Made by a program: the position numbers and the translations under genes. Positions 44,488-53,672 of a DNA stretch of 64,000 nucleotides are shown here, piece by piece. Numbering within the stretch: the stretch's first letter is position 1; every line of letters starts with the position of its first letter. The notes under the pieces are model-generated. The model did no database searches, was not told where the DNA came from, and saw only the letters and a program-made list of their open reading frames with translations. Origin of the DNA: Vibrio rhodolitus (lineage in GTDB: Bacteria; Pseudomonadota; Gammaproteobacteria; Enterobacterales; Vibrionaceae); the NCBI RefSeq assembly GCF_003350325.1, contig NZ_QLYZ01000002.1:62001-126000 (forward strand). Reading direction: 5' to 3'.

Positions 44488-45216
44488 ATGGTAACTCATG
44501 CTTGGCAACTGGCTGGAGTAATAGGGTTAAAGCTGAGTTTAATGTTTGGCTTATATAGCCTAAGTACATTTGCCGCAGCTGCCACAGAAAGAGTGGTGCT
44601 AGCAACTCAGGTATGGACACCTTATCAAACTGTGGACAGTAACGGTGTGATTGGTGGGCTGGCAGTTGAGCGTGTTAAGTGTGCTTTACAAAACATGGGG
44701 CAACCTTACGAAATTCATGTTATGCGCTGGGATAAGGCACAGTTAATGGTCGAAACGGGTGAAATGCATGGCTTTTTCTCGGGTTCAGCCAATGGTCGCC
44801 GGGCGACGTTTGCAACTGCGTCATACCCAGTGGTGTCGGAAAATTTGGCGTGGTTTATTGCGCCAAATGTTTACGCTGATGTAAATGATGAAACCACAAA
44901 ATACAGCTTAAGGTATGGAGCTAAGTTTAATACAAACAAATGGTTATCTTTGAAAAGAGATGGCTACAATGTAATTAGAAAGCCACGCGATGCAGATTCA
45001 CTGCTGCAGATGCTTTGGCAAGGTGATTTGGATGTTGCCTATGAATATGAACTGGTTTTTGAAGAGTCGATGAAAAAAGCCGAAGTGCCGCTGGATTACT
45101 TTCAACGGGTGAGGGTAAAGAAACAAGATCTGATGGTTCATTTTTCTAATGACTTTTTACGTCAATCGCCAGGCTTTCTAGACAAATTTAATACTTCCTT
45201 GCGCAAGTGTTATTGA
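44488..45216 (+). CDS. Periplasmic solute-binding protein (SBP_bac_3-like) inside the T6SS cluster
   Basis: The 242-residue protein has a signal peptide (cleavage near AAA, residues 29-32) and the amino-acid-binding-protein fold pattern: VVLATQVWTPYQTVD, GLAVERVKCALQNMG, GEMHGFFSGSANGRRATFATASYPV and a C-terminal FLDKFNTSLRKCY. It is shorter than usual, and no permease or ATPase partner is encoded nearby. Its place between clpV and the FHA gene suggests a periplasmic sensing role for the T6SS or for the kinase. This role is inferred only. Confidence 0.75.
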   Translation: MVTHAWQLAGVIGLKLSLMFGLYSLSTFAAAATERVVLATQVWTPYQTVDSNGVIGGLAVERVKCALQNMGQPYEIHVMRWDKAQLMVETGEMHGFFSGSANGRRATFATASYPVVSENLAWFIAPNVYADVNDETTKYSLRYGAKFNTNKWLSLKRDGYNVIRKPRDADSLLQMLWQGDLDVAYEYELVFEESMKKAEVPLDYFQRVRVKKQDLMVHFSNDFLRQSPGFLDKFNTSLRKCY

Positions 45217-45236
45217 AGTAGAGGTAAGGGAATACC

Positions 45237-46217
45237 ATGAATATAAGCTTTCAATTGGTTGAGCTGCCTGAAAATGAGCAGGTCTTAAGTCGACAAATCA
45301 CGCTTCCTAGCAGTGGCGGTACGATAGGGCGTTCCTACGAGTGTACCATTCAACTGCCAGACCACAGCTGTACCTTGTCTCGCGTGCATGTGGAAATTTC
45401 CCCTCTAAAGGACGGAGGCTTTCAGTTAATTGATCGCAGTGTCAACGGCTGTCAGGTCAATGGCGTCGATCTTGGTGTTGGCCAATCAATAAAACTCAAT
45501 GATGGCGACAATGTTCGTATTGGTGGCTATCTGATGCTGGTCAGCAACATGGATGAGCTATTCTCCGATGTTGCTCACTCAGAGAAACGCAGAGTGGGCA
45601 ACAGTGATAAAGACGTGGTGAAAAATGCTGAGTTTAGTTTTGACAGTGTAATTGAAGAGCCAACGGAAGCTTTTTTTGCTAATGACATTGAGTCAATCAC
45701 ACCGGAAAAAACAAGAAAAGATGCAGTCACGTTTTCCTCTGAAAATGTCTTCAGTGAAGATGCGTATGCATACGACCCTTTTGAAGAAGATGATGAGCTT
45801 TCAATGCTGGCTGCCGAGAGTGAAAGCAGCGGCAACGTTGTGATGGTGACCGAGCATCAAGTTAGTGCTGAATCTAGTGATCCTGGCATCACCTTGAGTA
45901 ACGATCTTCAGCTTCAAGCGTTGGATACCAGCATCGAGCGTCTCAATCAGTTAGTTAAACATCAACAAACCTCACTGACTGCCGCTATTGATCGTGAAAG
46001 GCTATTTTCTTGCATTGAAGTGACGCTTGATAAGTTTCTCGCTGACTTCAATCCCGAGGCATTAGAAGATGAGTTCAATGACTATATCTCCGGCTGGGGA
46101 AACAAGGACAAGAAGTATTGGTCTTTGTACAAGAAGCAGTTTATGCGCAAACAGCAAAAGAGCGAATTTAAACGCCAGTTTACGGCGCTGCTGATGGAAG
46201 AACTAAGGGAGAAATAG
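45237..46217 (+). CDS. T6SS-associated FHA-domain protein (Fha/TagH type)
   Basis: The 326-residue protein has an N-terminal FHA domain with GTIGRSYECTIQLPDHSCTLSRVHVEI (about residues 26-52), then SVNGCQVNG. An acidic linker rich in Glu/Asp/Ser (about 110-230) follows. The C-terminal domain is typical of T6SS Fha proteins (FLADFNPEALEDEFNDYISGWG, then KYWSLYKKQF). FHA domains bind phosphothreonine, so it is probably a target of the kinase at 52633-53373 and part of the threonine-phosphorylation control of T6SS firing. Confidence 0.9.
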   Translation: MNISFQLVELPENEQVLSRQITLPSSGGTIGRSYECTIQLPDHSCTLSRVHVEISPLKDGGFQLIDRSVNGCQVNGVDLGVGQSIKLNDGDNVRIGGYLMLVSNMDELFSDVAHSEKRRVGNSDKDVVKNAEFSFDSVIEEPTEAFFANDIESITPEKTRKDAVTFSSENVFSEDAYAYDPFEEDDELSMLAAESESSGNVVMVTEHQVSAESSDPGITLSNDLQLQALDTSIERLNQLVKHQQTSLTAAIDRERLFSCIEVTLDKFLADFNPEALEDEFNDYISGWGNKDKKYWSLYKKQFMRKQQKSEFKRQFTALLMEELREK

Positions 46218-46219
46218 TC

Positions 46220-46720
46220 ATGCGTAAAAGTTGTTTTCATGGCTTTTTAACTGCTTGCTTGGCTTTTGTGTTGATGGCTTGTAGCTCTGGCGATGACGTT
46301 GTTTTTCAACCATCAATCTCAGTGCCAGTCGAGATGCAGGCGGTTGAAGATATCAACACTTTTGATGACGAACTTGCGCGTCCCCTTGTGGTTAGGTTGT
46401 ATCAACTACGAGACTCTGGTGCGTTTGAAAGTGCGGATTTTGTCAGTATTTATGAATCGGGAGATAGTGTTCTCGCCGGTTCATTGGTTGACTCCAAGGT
46501 AATGACGCCCGTCTTACCAGGAGAAGCGCGTTCATTTGTTGTCGAAGTACAACAGGATACGAAGTACATAGCGGTGTTTGCTGAGTTTGCTGATTATGAG
46601 GTGGCTACGGCTAAATCAGTCGTTGCGTTAGTTGAAGAGCCAGATGAAAACCCAATTATCATAAAAATCTCGCAAGCGAGCATTGAGATTTCTCAGCCAG
46701 TTGATAGTTCATGGTGGTAA
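46220..46720 (+). CDS. tssJ: T6SS outer-membrane lipoprotein TssJ
   Basis: The 166-residue protein has a lipoprotein signal ending in LMAC with Cys21 and a Ser at +2, so outer-membrane anchoring is expected. Downstream, ARPLVVRLYQLRDSGAFESADFVSIYE is the conserved TssJ core and SFVVEVQQDTKYIAVFAEFADYE follows. TssJ binds TssM in the envelope-spanning complex. It starts 2 bp after the FHA gene and its 3' end overlaps the extended tssK frame; the chosen tssK start (46732) avoids this. Confidence 0.94.
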   Translation: MRKSCFHGFLTACLAFVLMACSSGDDVVFQPSISVPVEMQAVEDINTFDDELARPLVVRLYQLRDSGAFESADFVSIYESGDSVLAGSLVDSKVMTPVLPGEARSFVVEVQQDTKYIAVFAEFADYEVATAKSVVALVEEPDENPIIIKISQASIEISQPVDSSWW

Positions 46721-46731
46721 GGAGACCCATT

Positions 46732-48060
46732 TTGAAACATCAGAGAAAAGTAGTTTGGAAAGAAGGGATGTTTGTGGCACCCCAACACTTTCAACAGACA
46801 GAAAGATATATCACACAATATATTCAAAAGTACGTTGATATTACCTCCGATGGCAAAAGCTATGGGGTATCAGCACTAGAGACAGAAGCTAATTACTTAA
46901 AACTTGGCAAATTTAGTGTTGTGCGTTGCAGTGGAATCTTTCAAGACGGAACACTATTTGATTGTTCTCGAGAACTGATCATCGAGATCCCCGAAAATAC
47001 GTTAAACAAAGTTATCTACTTAGCGTTACCCCTCTCAATAGAGGGAGAGAATGAATATGGTGAACGTGAAGAGTTAAAGCGTTATGTCACCGCCGAACAC
47101 AGCTTATTTGATGCGACTGATTCTGAGCAAAGTGGCATTAGTGCAACCTTGGCAGAAGCGAACGTGCGTTTGGTGTTAGAGGGGCAAGACAGCAATGGAC
47201 TAGTGCTTATCCCAGTCGCTCGGATCTTGGAAAGAAGAGAGGACGGTGAAGTTGTCCTAGATCGCGGTTTCATTCCTGCGTGTCTACAATATGGCGCGTC
47301 AACCTTGCTAAAAGAGCGGCTTAAGGAGCTGTTAATCCTAGTTCAGGCTCGCGCCAATAATGTTATAGAGCGCATCAGTGTCGGCGAACAAACCAAAAGC
47401 GACCTTACTTTGATGCGTGAGTTTTTGTGGTTACAAACATTGAATCGCTGGCTACCTCAACTGTCGATATTAGCGGAAAAAACCGAAACTCGCGTAGAGA
47501 TTTTGTATGAAAAACTGGCGTGTTTTTCAGCAGAGTTAGACAGCTTTGCACCAGCAATGGGGAGTATTGAGCATGCTGTATTAAATAAAGAGAATATGCA
47601 TGTCGCTTTCGGACCTTTGTTTGCCCGCTTACGTGAAAAACTATCTATGGTTCAAAGCGATAAAGTGTCTGAATTTGATTGGGATAGTAATTTATTTGAA
47701 AAACGTCGCTTGTTGCGCCTCTCGATCCCAACTTTACCGCAGATGGATGGTCGTCGTTTAGTTATTTCCGCCAAGTCCGCTATGGGAGCCTCATCACTAA
47801 CGAGCGTATTTCCTAACGCTTGCACGTTAAGCGGGATTAGCTTAATCGCAGAACTGGTACGCAATAGCCAATCAGGTGTCACGATAAAACCTTTACCTGT
47901 TGCGCCTTCGGAGCTTAAAGCTCAGGCGGATCTAGCCTATTTTGAAATCGAAACATCGCATGATTACTGGCAGCAATTAAAGGCTAAACGTGAGGCGATT
48001 GCTCTGCACGTCGACAGCCGAATTCCTGACTTAGCGATCAAGCTCTACGCATTGGGGTAA
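46732..48060 (+). CDS. tssK: T6SS baseplate-to-membrane connector TssK
   Basis: The 442-residue protein carries RKVVWKEGMFVAPQHFQQTERY, the TssK hallmark, and ends DSRIPDLAIKLYALG. The start is TTG 46732 with GGAG 7 bp upstream; the ATG at 46711 lies inside tssJ and would add 7 residues unlike the family. TssK links the TssEFG wedge to the TssL/TssM cytoplasmic parts. It is followed 4 bp later by tssL. Confidence 0.95.
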   Translation: MKHQRKVVWKEGMFVAPQHFQQTERYITQYIQKYVDITSDGKSYGVSALETEANYLKLGKFSVVRCSGIFQDGTLFDCSRELIIEIPENTLNKVIYLALPLSIEGENEYGEREELKRYVTAEHSLFDATDSEQSGISATLAEANVRLVLEGQDSNGLVLIPVARILERREDGEVVLDRGFIPACLQYGASTLLKERLKELLILVQARANNVIERISVGEQTKSDLTLMREFLWLQTLNRWLPQLSILAEKTETRVEILYEKLACFSAELDSFAPAMGSIEHAVLNKENMHVAFGPLFARLREKLSMVQSDKVSEFDWDSNLFEKRRLLRLSIPTLPQMDGRRLVISAKSAMGASSLTSVFPNACTLSGISLIAELVRNSQSGVTIKPLPVAPSELKAQADLAYFEIETSHDYWQQLKAKREAIALHVDSRIPDLAIKLYALG

Positions 48061-48064
48061 GTGT

Positions 48065-49240
48065 ATGAACGATTTGCTCGACGAAGTAACAGTCCCGATA
48101 CAAGTATCAACTGCAGACGACAAAGATACGCAAACAGGTACAGTAAGACTCAGTGGTCTGAACGCGATTAAAAATCAGGCAAGATACAGCCTTGCTCAAC
48201 GTAAAACTGATCTATTTGATAACCAAATCCTGCGTGTTAGTTCCGATCTTCTGTCTCTGATTATCTCGGTGAAGCGCATTGAAGCACCAAAAGATATGTA
48301 CGCGTTTCGCTCGGCAATCAAAGGGCAATTGACTGACTTAAAATATAAGGTTGCCCAACTCGACTATCCGCCTTCGGTTGCCGACAAAACCTGTTTTCTT
48401 TTTGCTGTCATGCTGGATGAGCAGATCCTTCACTCGGAATGGGGCGAAGAGTCTGGTTGGGTAAATCAAACTATAGTGAGTGAGCTGTTTGGGGTAAAAA
48501 ATGGTGGCGAGCAGTTTTACTTAGTCGCCGAGCGAGCTTTGTTACAACCTGTTTTACTTAAGGATTTGCTGGAACTTATCTATTTGATGATTAAGTTAGG
48601 TTTTCGAGGCAGGTATCGCGTTGAAGGCAAGGAGCTCTTGGGTGTACTGGTTCAGCGTCTCGAAGAAGCGATATTTATCGAAAGCGAGGAAGGCAGTGCA
48701 CAGTTACAAAACTCCATATCAAGACCCAAACCAGCAACAGAGAAACGTCGCTCGAGACCACAGAGACCTATACGTTTGTCAAAAGGCATTATGCTGTTTG
48801 GCGCGCTAGTTGTTTGCAGTTGGTTTGGTGTTTCTTATTGGTATAGCCTGATCATTCCAGTTAATGCGCAGGCTTTTACGAACTTACCTGCGTTTACCGA
48901 AAATTATTATCGCCAAGCGAACGTGCAAGAAAAAGAGTATGTCTATGTCAGTACGGATGAAGAACTCTCTAAGACGGCAAACGGTATTTCTACGTTCAAA
49001 AATAATTCTGAATTAAAAAACGGTTGGCGAGTGCAGTTAGCAACGCTGTCTTCTCAATCTTCAGCGCAGAGTTTCCTTTCAGAAAATGGCGGTATGTTGC
49101 CAAATGCAGAAGTTATTCAACAAGGTAAGTTTTATATAGTCTCGACTTACGTTGCCACCAGCCAAGAGGCAAGAAAAGTACTTGATGATGCAAAAAGTGC
49201 AGGGATAGACGACGCTTTTATTACCAGGGCAAAGCAGTAG
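48065..49240 (+). CDS. tssL: T6SS membrane protein TssL with C-terminal SPOR-like domain
   Basis: The 391-residue protein is longer than minimal TssL (about 220-260). The cytoplasmic DotU-type domain includes VADKTCFLFAVMLDEQILHSEWG, WVNQTIVSELFGVKNGGEQFY and ELIYLMIKLGFRGRYRVEGK. One membrane span lies at about 241-262. A periplasmic tail follows, ending in a SPOR-like domain (residues 320-391: GWRVQLATLSSQSSAQ, then GKFYIVSTYVATSQEARKVL). SPOR domains bind denuded septal peptidoglycan, so this TssL probably anchors the secretion channel in the cell wall itself. This variant is uncommon next to the OmpA-type anchors. Confidence 0.88.
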   Translation: MNDLLDEVTVPIQVSTADDKDTQTGTVRLSGLNAIKNQARYSLAQRKTDLFDNQILRVSSDLLSLIISVKRIEAPKDMYAFRSAIKGQLTDLKYKVAQLDYPPSVADKTCFLFAVMLDEQILHSEWGEESGWVNQTIVSELFGVKNGGEQFYLVAERALLQPVLLKDLLELIYLMIKLGFRGRYRVEGKELLGVLVQRLEEAIFIESEEGSAQLQNSISRPKPATEKRRSRPQRPIRLSKGIMLFGALVVCSWFGVSYWYSLIIPVNAQAFTNLPAFTENYYRQANVQEKEYVYVSTDEELSKTANGISTFKNNSELKNGWRVQLATLSSQSSAQSFLSENGGMLPNAEVIQQGKFYIVSTYVATSQEARKVLDDAKSAGIDDAFITRAKQ

Positions 49241-49249
49241 GATTCATCA

Positions 49250-52200
49250 ATGATAAGTAAAAACAAAGCAATCACTTTCGCGAGCATAGCCGCATTGCTG
49301 ATTACCAGTGTGATCGCCGCATTGATGTGGTTAACCGGAGCCTATCGCTTGGAGCCCGCGTGGCTAGTGGTAATCCAAACTTTAGCTATCCTGTCTGTTC
49401 TCGCTATTACATTTTGGGGCATATTTCTCATACTTCGCCGAGAAAAGGTCAATCAAGAAGAGAGGCAGTTAGACAATTGGCGAGTTGAAGAGATTAGGCG
49501 TTTGTTCAATCTCGTGTGGCGTAAACATGGCAAATTGTTTAGCAACCCTTATGCCATTCCGTGGTATGTACATTTGACTGAAGCTCCAAGCTCTGAGCAA
49601 CTTTGGTTGCAGCAAATGGGATTTGAGCAAGTCGAACCAAGCGACGATTTACCTGAGGAGTTAGTAGCACTGCGCTTTTGGGCTTCTGATTCAGTAATTA
49701 TGGTAACAATTGACCTGTCGAAGTCGAAAGAAAGCCTATCTAAAAGTTATCAACTGCTGATCGAGCTCGTTTTAGCCAAACGAGCACGACAGGCTTTTAA
49801 CGGCATCTTGTGTTCTGTGAGTTTAGGTAGCTTACTCGATCGTTCTGAAATATCGGTCAGTGAACTTAGCCAAAAATATCGTGCAATGTTAGAAGAGTTA
49901 AACCATTCATCAGGATTAACTTTACCAGTCTACTGCGCATTTACTGACATGTCGCAAGTCAAAGACTTATGTGAGCTGTTTTCACCACTAGATGAAAATG
50001 AACGCGATTTGCCGTTTGGTGTGTTGAGGAATATTGAAGAAAGTCATCAATATGACAAAGCATGGTTTGACCAATCTTTCGAGCAATTGATGAAAAACAT
50101 TGCAGGGTGTCTACCAAGTTCGCTCAAGCATCAGCTAAACGCTGATTATAGAGATGCGGCACTTGCAGGTGTTTTCCAGCTTTCAGCTTTACGTTACGAA
50201 ATTGAGGACTTTCTTTCTCTCACCTTTAATCAGCATCAATTTGATAATGTTGAATTGTTCTTCCGTGGTTATTTTTTGGTGAATAGTGGTGGAGATAATT
50301 CAGCTCGAGATATTGTTTCGGCGATGCATGCTGCTGATTTTGGTTATGACTCCATGGCAAAACTTGAGACGCCAAATAGGAGTTTGAGTTTGTTTGCCAA
50401 AGATCTTTTTTCTGCCTGTATTTTGAAAGAGTCAACATTGGTTGGGGTTAATAAGAAAAAAGAGGTCACTTACCGTGCCAGTCGATGGGTTGTCGTAACA
50501 GCAATGGTTGCGCTATTTGTAGGTTTTGTCTCTATGTTGCGAGCGGGCTATCTCTATCAGCAAGATCTAGACGCCAAAGCACAAATGATGCTGACTCAGT
50601 ACAAAGAAAATCTCAGCGTGAACAAAATTCAGCCTGATGATCTTGCATCACCCGTATTCAGTTTGTTTGAACTACGTGAGATTGTTCAACTCTATGAGCA
50701 AGATAATCATCCTTGGTACATTTCCTCTTGGCTACCTAATTCCAGTATCCAAGAGGAGGTTACGAAAGCGTATTATCGCGAGCTAAAGTCAGAACTTTTG
50801 ACCCTTATGCGGGATTACCTGATGAAAGATATGTTCGTCTACAACTCGTTAGATGATAAGGTGAAGACGCTTGAGTTACTTAACTTGCAACAAATTCTCT
50901 ATAATGCACAGCGCCACTCACCACAACCGTTGGTGGACTACTATACGCAGGCACTGAATGAAGAAGGGAGCGGTTATGCCAACCTTATCGAACGTTTTCA
51001 GTTGTTAGCGAAAGATGTACTGGCGACTTCCGCGACACCTCCAGCATTCGATGAGCAGTTGCTTGAACTGGTGAAGTCATCGCTTTCGTCCAATGATGTA
51101 AGCGAACTGCTCTATCAACATATCATGCAGCATCAAGAGTTTGCCAAGCGGGTTGATATACGTAAGCAGCTAAACCCAAGCTATGAGCAGGTCTTTCACT
51201 TTAGTGACGACTTCAGTGGTTACTTAATTCCTTATGTATTTACACGTGATGGTTTTGAAGAACTAAGCGATGAAACTGGTTTTCAGTTAGCATCACAAGC
51301 GATTCAAGACTATGAGGGGGTAATGGGTCGAATTAACGGTGATGCAGAAATGAACCGCATTAATCGCCAATTGCGTGATCGTTATGTCAAAGACTATATT
51401 CGCTACTGGATGACCTTAACCAATAATGTTCATTTGACCGAGGTCAATAGTTGGGGTGGGAGTGAGCAGCAATTAGCTCTGGTGACTGATGCGAATTTTT
51501 CGTCGCTGTTTCAGTTTTACCAACTGATAGATGTTAATACTAATCTGTCGAAGTCGCCTGACGAAAAACAACTAAACACCAAATCAGAAGAGCAGAGCAC
51601 TTCACCGGTGACTTCATCTGAAGGTGTTGCAATGGAAAAAGTCGCAGAATCGATCTCTTTTCCGTTTCGCCATTTGCATCAAGTTATTGAAGCGAATCAA
51701 ACCGGACAAAGCCATTATGATATCGCTATAGGCAATTTAAACTCACTTCGAGATTGGACAGCGAAATCGAAAGAGATTCAATTCAAAGGTCACTACTTCC
51801 TTGAGCAATTGGAAAACAAAGATGCCAGCAACCCGGTTGCGCAGTTAAATCGTTTGGCGGACGACTATAATGTGCCTATTTTACCTGAGTTGATGCAACA
51901 GCAAGCCTCGTTGGTTAATGGTTTAGCTTTAGATTCGGTTCGAGAAGTGATTAATCAGGATTGGAGCACAGTCAGTGATTTTTACCAAGCAAGGTTAGCG
52001 AATCATTACCCATTTAGCTCAAGCGCAGCGTCGGATGCAAAGTTAGCGGATGTAGAAGCATTCTTTAAACCCAATGGAGAGTTTGATCGCTTTGCTGCTA
52101 AGTACGCGAGCCAGTTTGATATTACGGTAAATAGAGAGCTGTTTATCCACGGTTTCATCCCACACCAATATCTTGCGCTGTCGTGGCAATATCAGCCGCT

Positions 52201-52642
52201 CAATGATGCAATCACACGTATTCAGCAACAGATGTTCGATGGCAACAAGCTGGGATTTAAGTTCGCGGTTAAGGCAGTCAAGATGTCACCGGATATTACA
52301 CGCTTTGCGCTAACCAGCAGTAGCAAACTATTTGAATATCAAAATGGTCCTAAACTCTGGCGTACACAAGCGTGGCCCATCCCGAGTAATCAACAGCAAG
52401 AAATATCGATTTTGCTCGAGGATACACTGGGTGTGATGCAGCGAAGTAAAGAAGCAGGCGTTTGGAGCTGGTTCAAGGTTGCCGACAAGATGCATGCATC
52501 AACTCAAGTTGGTAGCAACGAAATGGTATGGCGCTATCAAAGCGGAACGAATGAAGTAAATCTGCTTGTGCGTGGTGAAGGTACAGAGCAGCCGTTGGAT
52601 AGCTCCTATTTTAGTCAGCTTAGTGTCCCCTCATGGTTGTAG
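49250..52642 (+). CDS. tssM: T6SS membrane protein TssM (IcmF) lacking a Walker A motif
   Basis: The 1130-residue protein has two N-terminal spans (about 10-30 and 38-62), a cytoplasmic domain, a third span near 411-434 and a large periplasmic part that reaches TssJ. After the second span, where TssM proteins usually show LPW followed by a P-loop, this one reads AIPWYVHLTEAPSSEQLWL (residues 102-120). The surroundings are recognisable but G-x4-GK-T/S is gone. Several other family positions persist (SRWVVVTAMVALFVGFVSMLRAGYLYQQD). ATP/GTP binding by this TssM is therefore unlikely. The end overlaps the kinase gene by 10 bp. Confidence 0.9.
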   Translation: MISKNKAITFASIAALLITSVIAALMWLTGAYRLEPAWLVVIQTLAILSVLAITFWGIFLILRREKVNQEERQLDNWRVEEIRRLFNLVWRKHGKLFSNPYAIPWYVHLTEAPSSEQLWLQQMGFEQVEPSDDLPEELVALRFWASDSVIMVTIDLSKSKESLSKSYQLLIELVLAKRARQAFNGILCSVSLGSLLDRSEISVSELSQKYRAMLEELNHSSGLTLPVYCAFTDMSQVKDLCELFSPLDENERDLPFGVLRNIEESHQYDKAWFDQSFEQLMKNIAGCLPSSLKHQLNADYRDAALAGVFQLSALRYEIEDFLSLTFNQHQFDNVELFFRGYFLVNSGGDNSARDIVSAMHAADFGYDSMAKLETPNRSLSLFAKDLFSACILKESTLVGVNKKKEVTYRASRWVVVTAMVALFVGFVSMLRAGYLYQQDLDAKAQMMLTQYKENLSVNKIQPDDLASPVFSLFELREIVQLYEQDNHPWYISSWLPNSSIQEEVTKAYYRELKSELLTLMRDYLMKDMFVYNSLDDKVKTLELLNLQQILYNAQRHSPQPLVDYYTQALNEEGSGYANLIERFQLLAKDVLATSATPPAFDEQLLELVKSSLSSNDVSELLYQHIMQHQEFAKRVDIRKQLNPSYEQVFHFSDDFSGYLIPYVFTRDGFEELSDETGFQLASQAIQDYEGVMGRINGDAEMNRINRQLRDRYVKDYIRYWMTLTNNVHLTEVNSWGGSEQQLALVTDANFSSLFQFYQLIDVNTNLSKSPDEKQLNTKSEEQSTSPVTSSEGVAMEKVAESISFPFRHLHQVIEANQTGQSHYDIAIGNLNSLRDWTAKSKEIQFKGHYFLEQLENKDASNPVAQLNRLADDYNVPILPELMQQQASLVNGLALDSVREVINQDWSTVSDFYQARLANHYPFSSSAASDAKLADVEAFFKPNGEFDRFAAKYASQFDITVNRELFIHGFIPHQYLALSWQYQPLNDAITRIQQQMFDGNKLGFKFAVKAVKMSPDITRFALTSSSKLFEYQNGPKLWRTQAWPIPSNQQQEISILLEDTLGVMQRSKEAGVWSWFKVADKMHASTQVGSNEMVWRYQSGTNEVNLLVRGEGTEQPLDSSYFSQLSVPSWL

Positions 52643-53373
52643 ACCCGTTAACACCGAAGTGGGCGAGTACGTATTTGGCTGAATATGAGTTAGAGAGGAC
52701 TTACGGCGAAAAGATATTGGCTGATAGAAAGCAGAATGTGAGGGTTAAGTATACTGAGGACTTGCTCTCGACCATTTTGCTGCAGCGGGAGGCGCTTTGG
52801 CTAGAGCGCGTCTCGACGCTTGGTATTGAAACTCACCACTGTCTGGGTTTTGAAAAAGATGGCGAACGGGGCATTCTACTGACGAGCTATATTGAAGGTG
52901 AGTCGCTTGATGAGGTGATGAAGTGTCATGAAAGAGTTCCCTCTCTCGCTGATAAGAGGCAGCAGATCACTTGCTTGATACTCGATAAATTGGAGGAACT
53001 GCATCGAGTCGATATAGTGCACGGTGATTTGAAACCGAGTAATATCCTGCTAAAAAAAGATGGCACTCTATGTTTCATCGACTTCTCTAATGCTCGAAGA
53101 GTAGGGGATGCTTGGGTCGAGCGCCGAGTTGTCCAGCAAACGCATGGTTTTGCCTATCCTCGTCATAGCAAGCATGCCTCGGTGTTATATGACTACTACT
53201 CGGTGTTAGTTTCTCTCGCCATACTGTACGGTGACTCTCCATCAACCCAACCTGACAATGCATTAGGCTTTTTACAACAATTCAAAGCGAACGTTGATGC
53301 TTCAAACCTTTCTTCCGATCTAGCAGAGAGGTTGATACAACTTACCCAACGGGTACTTGACGATCTGTCTTAG
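52633..53373 (+). CDS. Small Ser/Thr protein kinase of the T6SS cluster (PpkA-like)
   Basis: The 246-residue kinase-fold protein lacks the membrane and periplasmic parts of typical PpkA. Candidate elements are RVKY (K39 as the beta-3 lysine), a helix glutamate near E53, VHGDLKPSNILL (H130, D132, K134, N137) and IDFSNAR, where DFG is replaced by D150-F-S. The HGD variant and the degenerate glycine-rich loop resemble small atypical kinases. The metal and catalytic residues are kept, so activity is plausible. The FHA protein upstream is the likely substrate or reader. No PppA-type phosphatase is in the cluster. The ATG overlaps the tssM end by 10 bp. Confidence 0.82.
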   Translation: MVVDPLTPKWASTYLAEYELERTYGEKILADRKQNVRVKYTEDLLSTILLQREALWLERVSTLGIETHHCLGFEKDGERGILLTSYIEGESLDEVMKCHERVPSLADKRQQITCLILDKLEELHRVDIVHGDLKPSNILLKKDGTLCFIDFSNARRVGDAWVERRVVQQTHGFAYPRHSKHASVLYDYYSVLVSLAILYGDSPSTQPDNALGFLQQFKANVDASNLSSDLAERLIQLTQRVLDDLS

Positions 53374-53643
53374 TTTTTCTCAAATCCTAGTTTCTCTCAA
53401 AATTCAGTTGCTCTTTCTGTGAGATAACGTTTGAAGAAGAGTAGACGTACATCCGATCAGTGACCTGAAGTAAATTAGAAGCGCCATATTTATAGTGAGT
53501 GCTCCTATAGCCTCTCGTTTTATTCCCATGTAATAACAAACTTTCACTATTTTTGATTAGCCTAATTAACTAATGTTTGACCATCTTTTGAATCAATATA
53601 TGGATAAGAAGAGAAATGAATTTCAACTTTACATAGGGATTTA

Positions 53644-53672
53644 TTGACTGTTTGGTAGTTACATTTAAATAT
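53644..53672 (+). promoter_or_regulatory. Promoter-like element overlapping the large inverted repeat
   Basis: TTGACT (53644-53649) and AAATAT (53667-53672) are 17 bp apart. The left arm of the inverted repeat starts in the spacer and covers the -10, so a protein bound there would control initiation. The -10 match is weak (3 of 6), and the start codon is about 600 bp downstream, so this is a tentative call. Confidence 0.25.

Noticed and set aside
53371-53401. Two TAGTTT(T/C)TCTCAAA copies after the kinase gene as a regulatory pair
   Set aside because: They are short, AT-rich, imperfect and located right after a stop codon; chance or slippage explains them.
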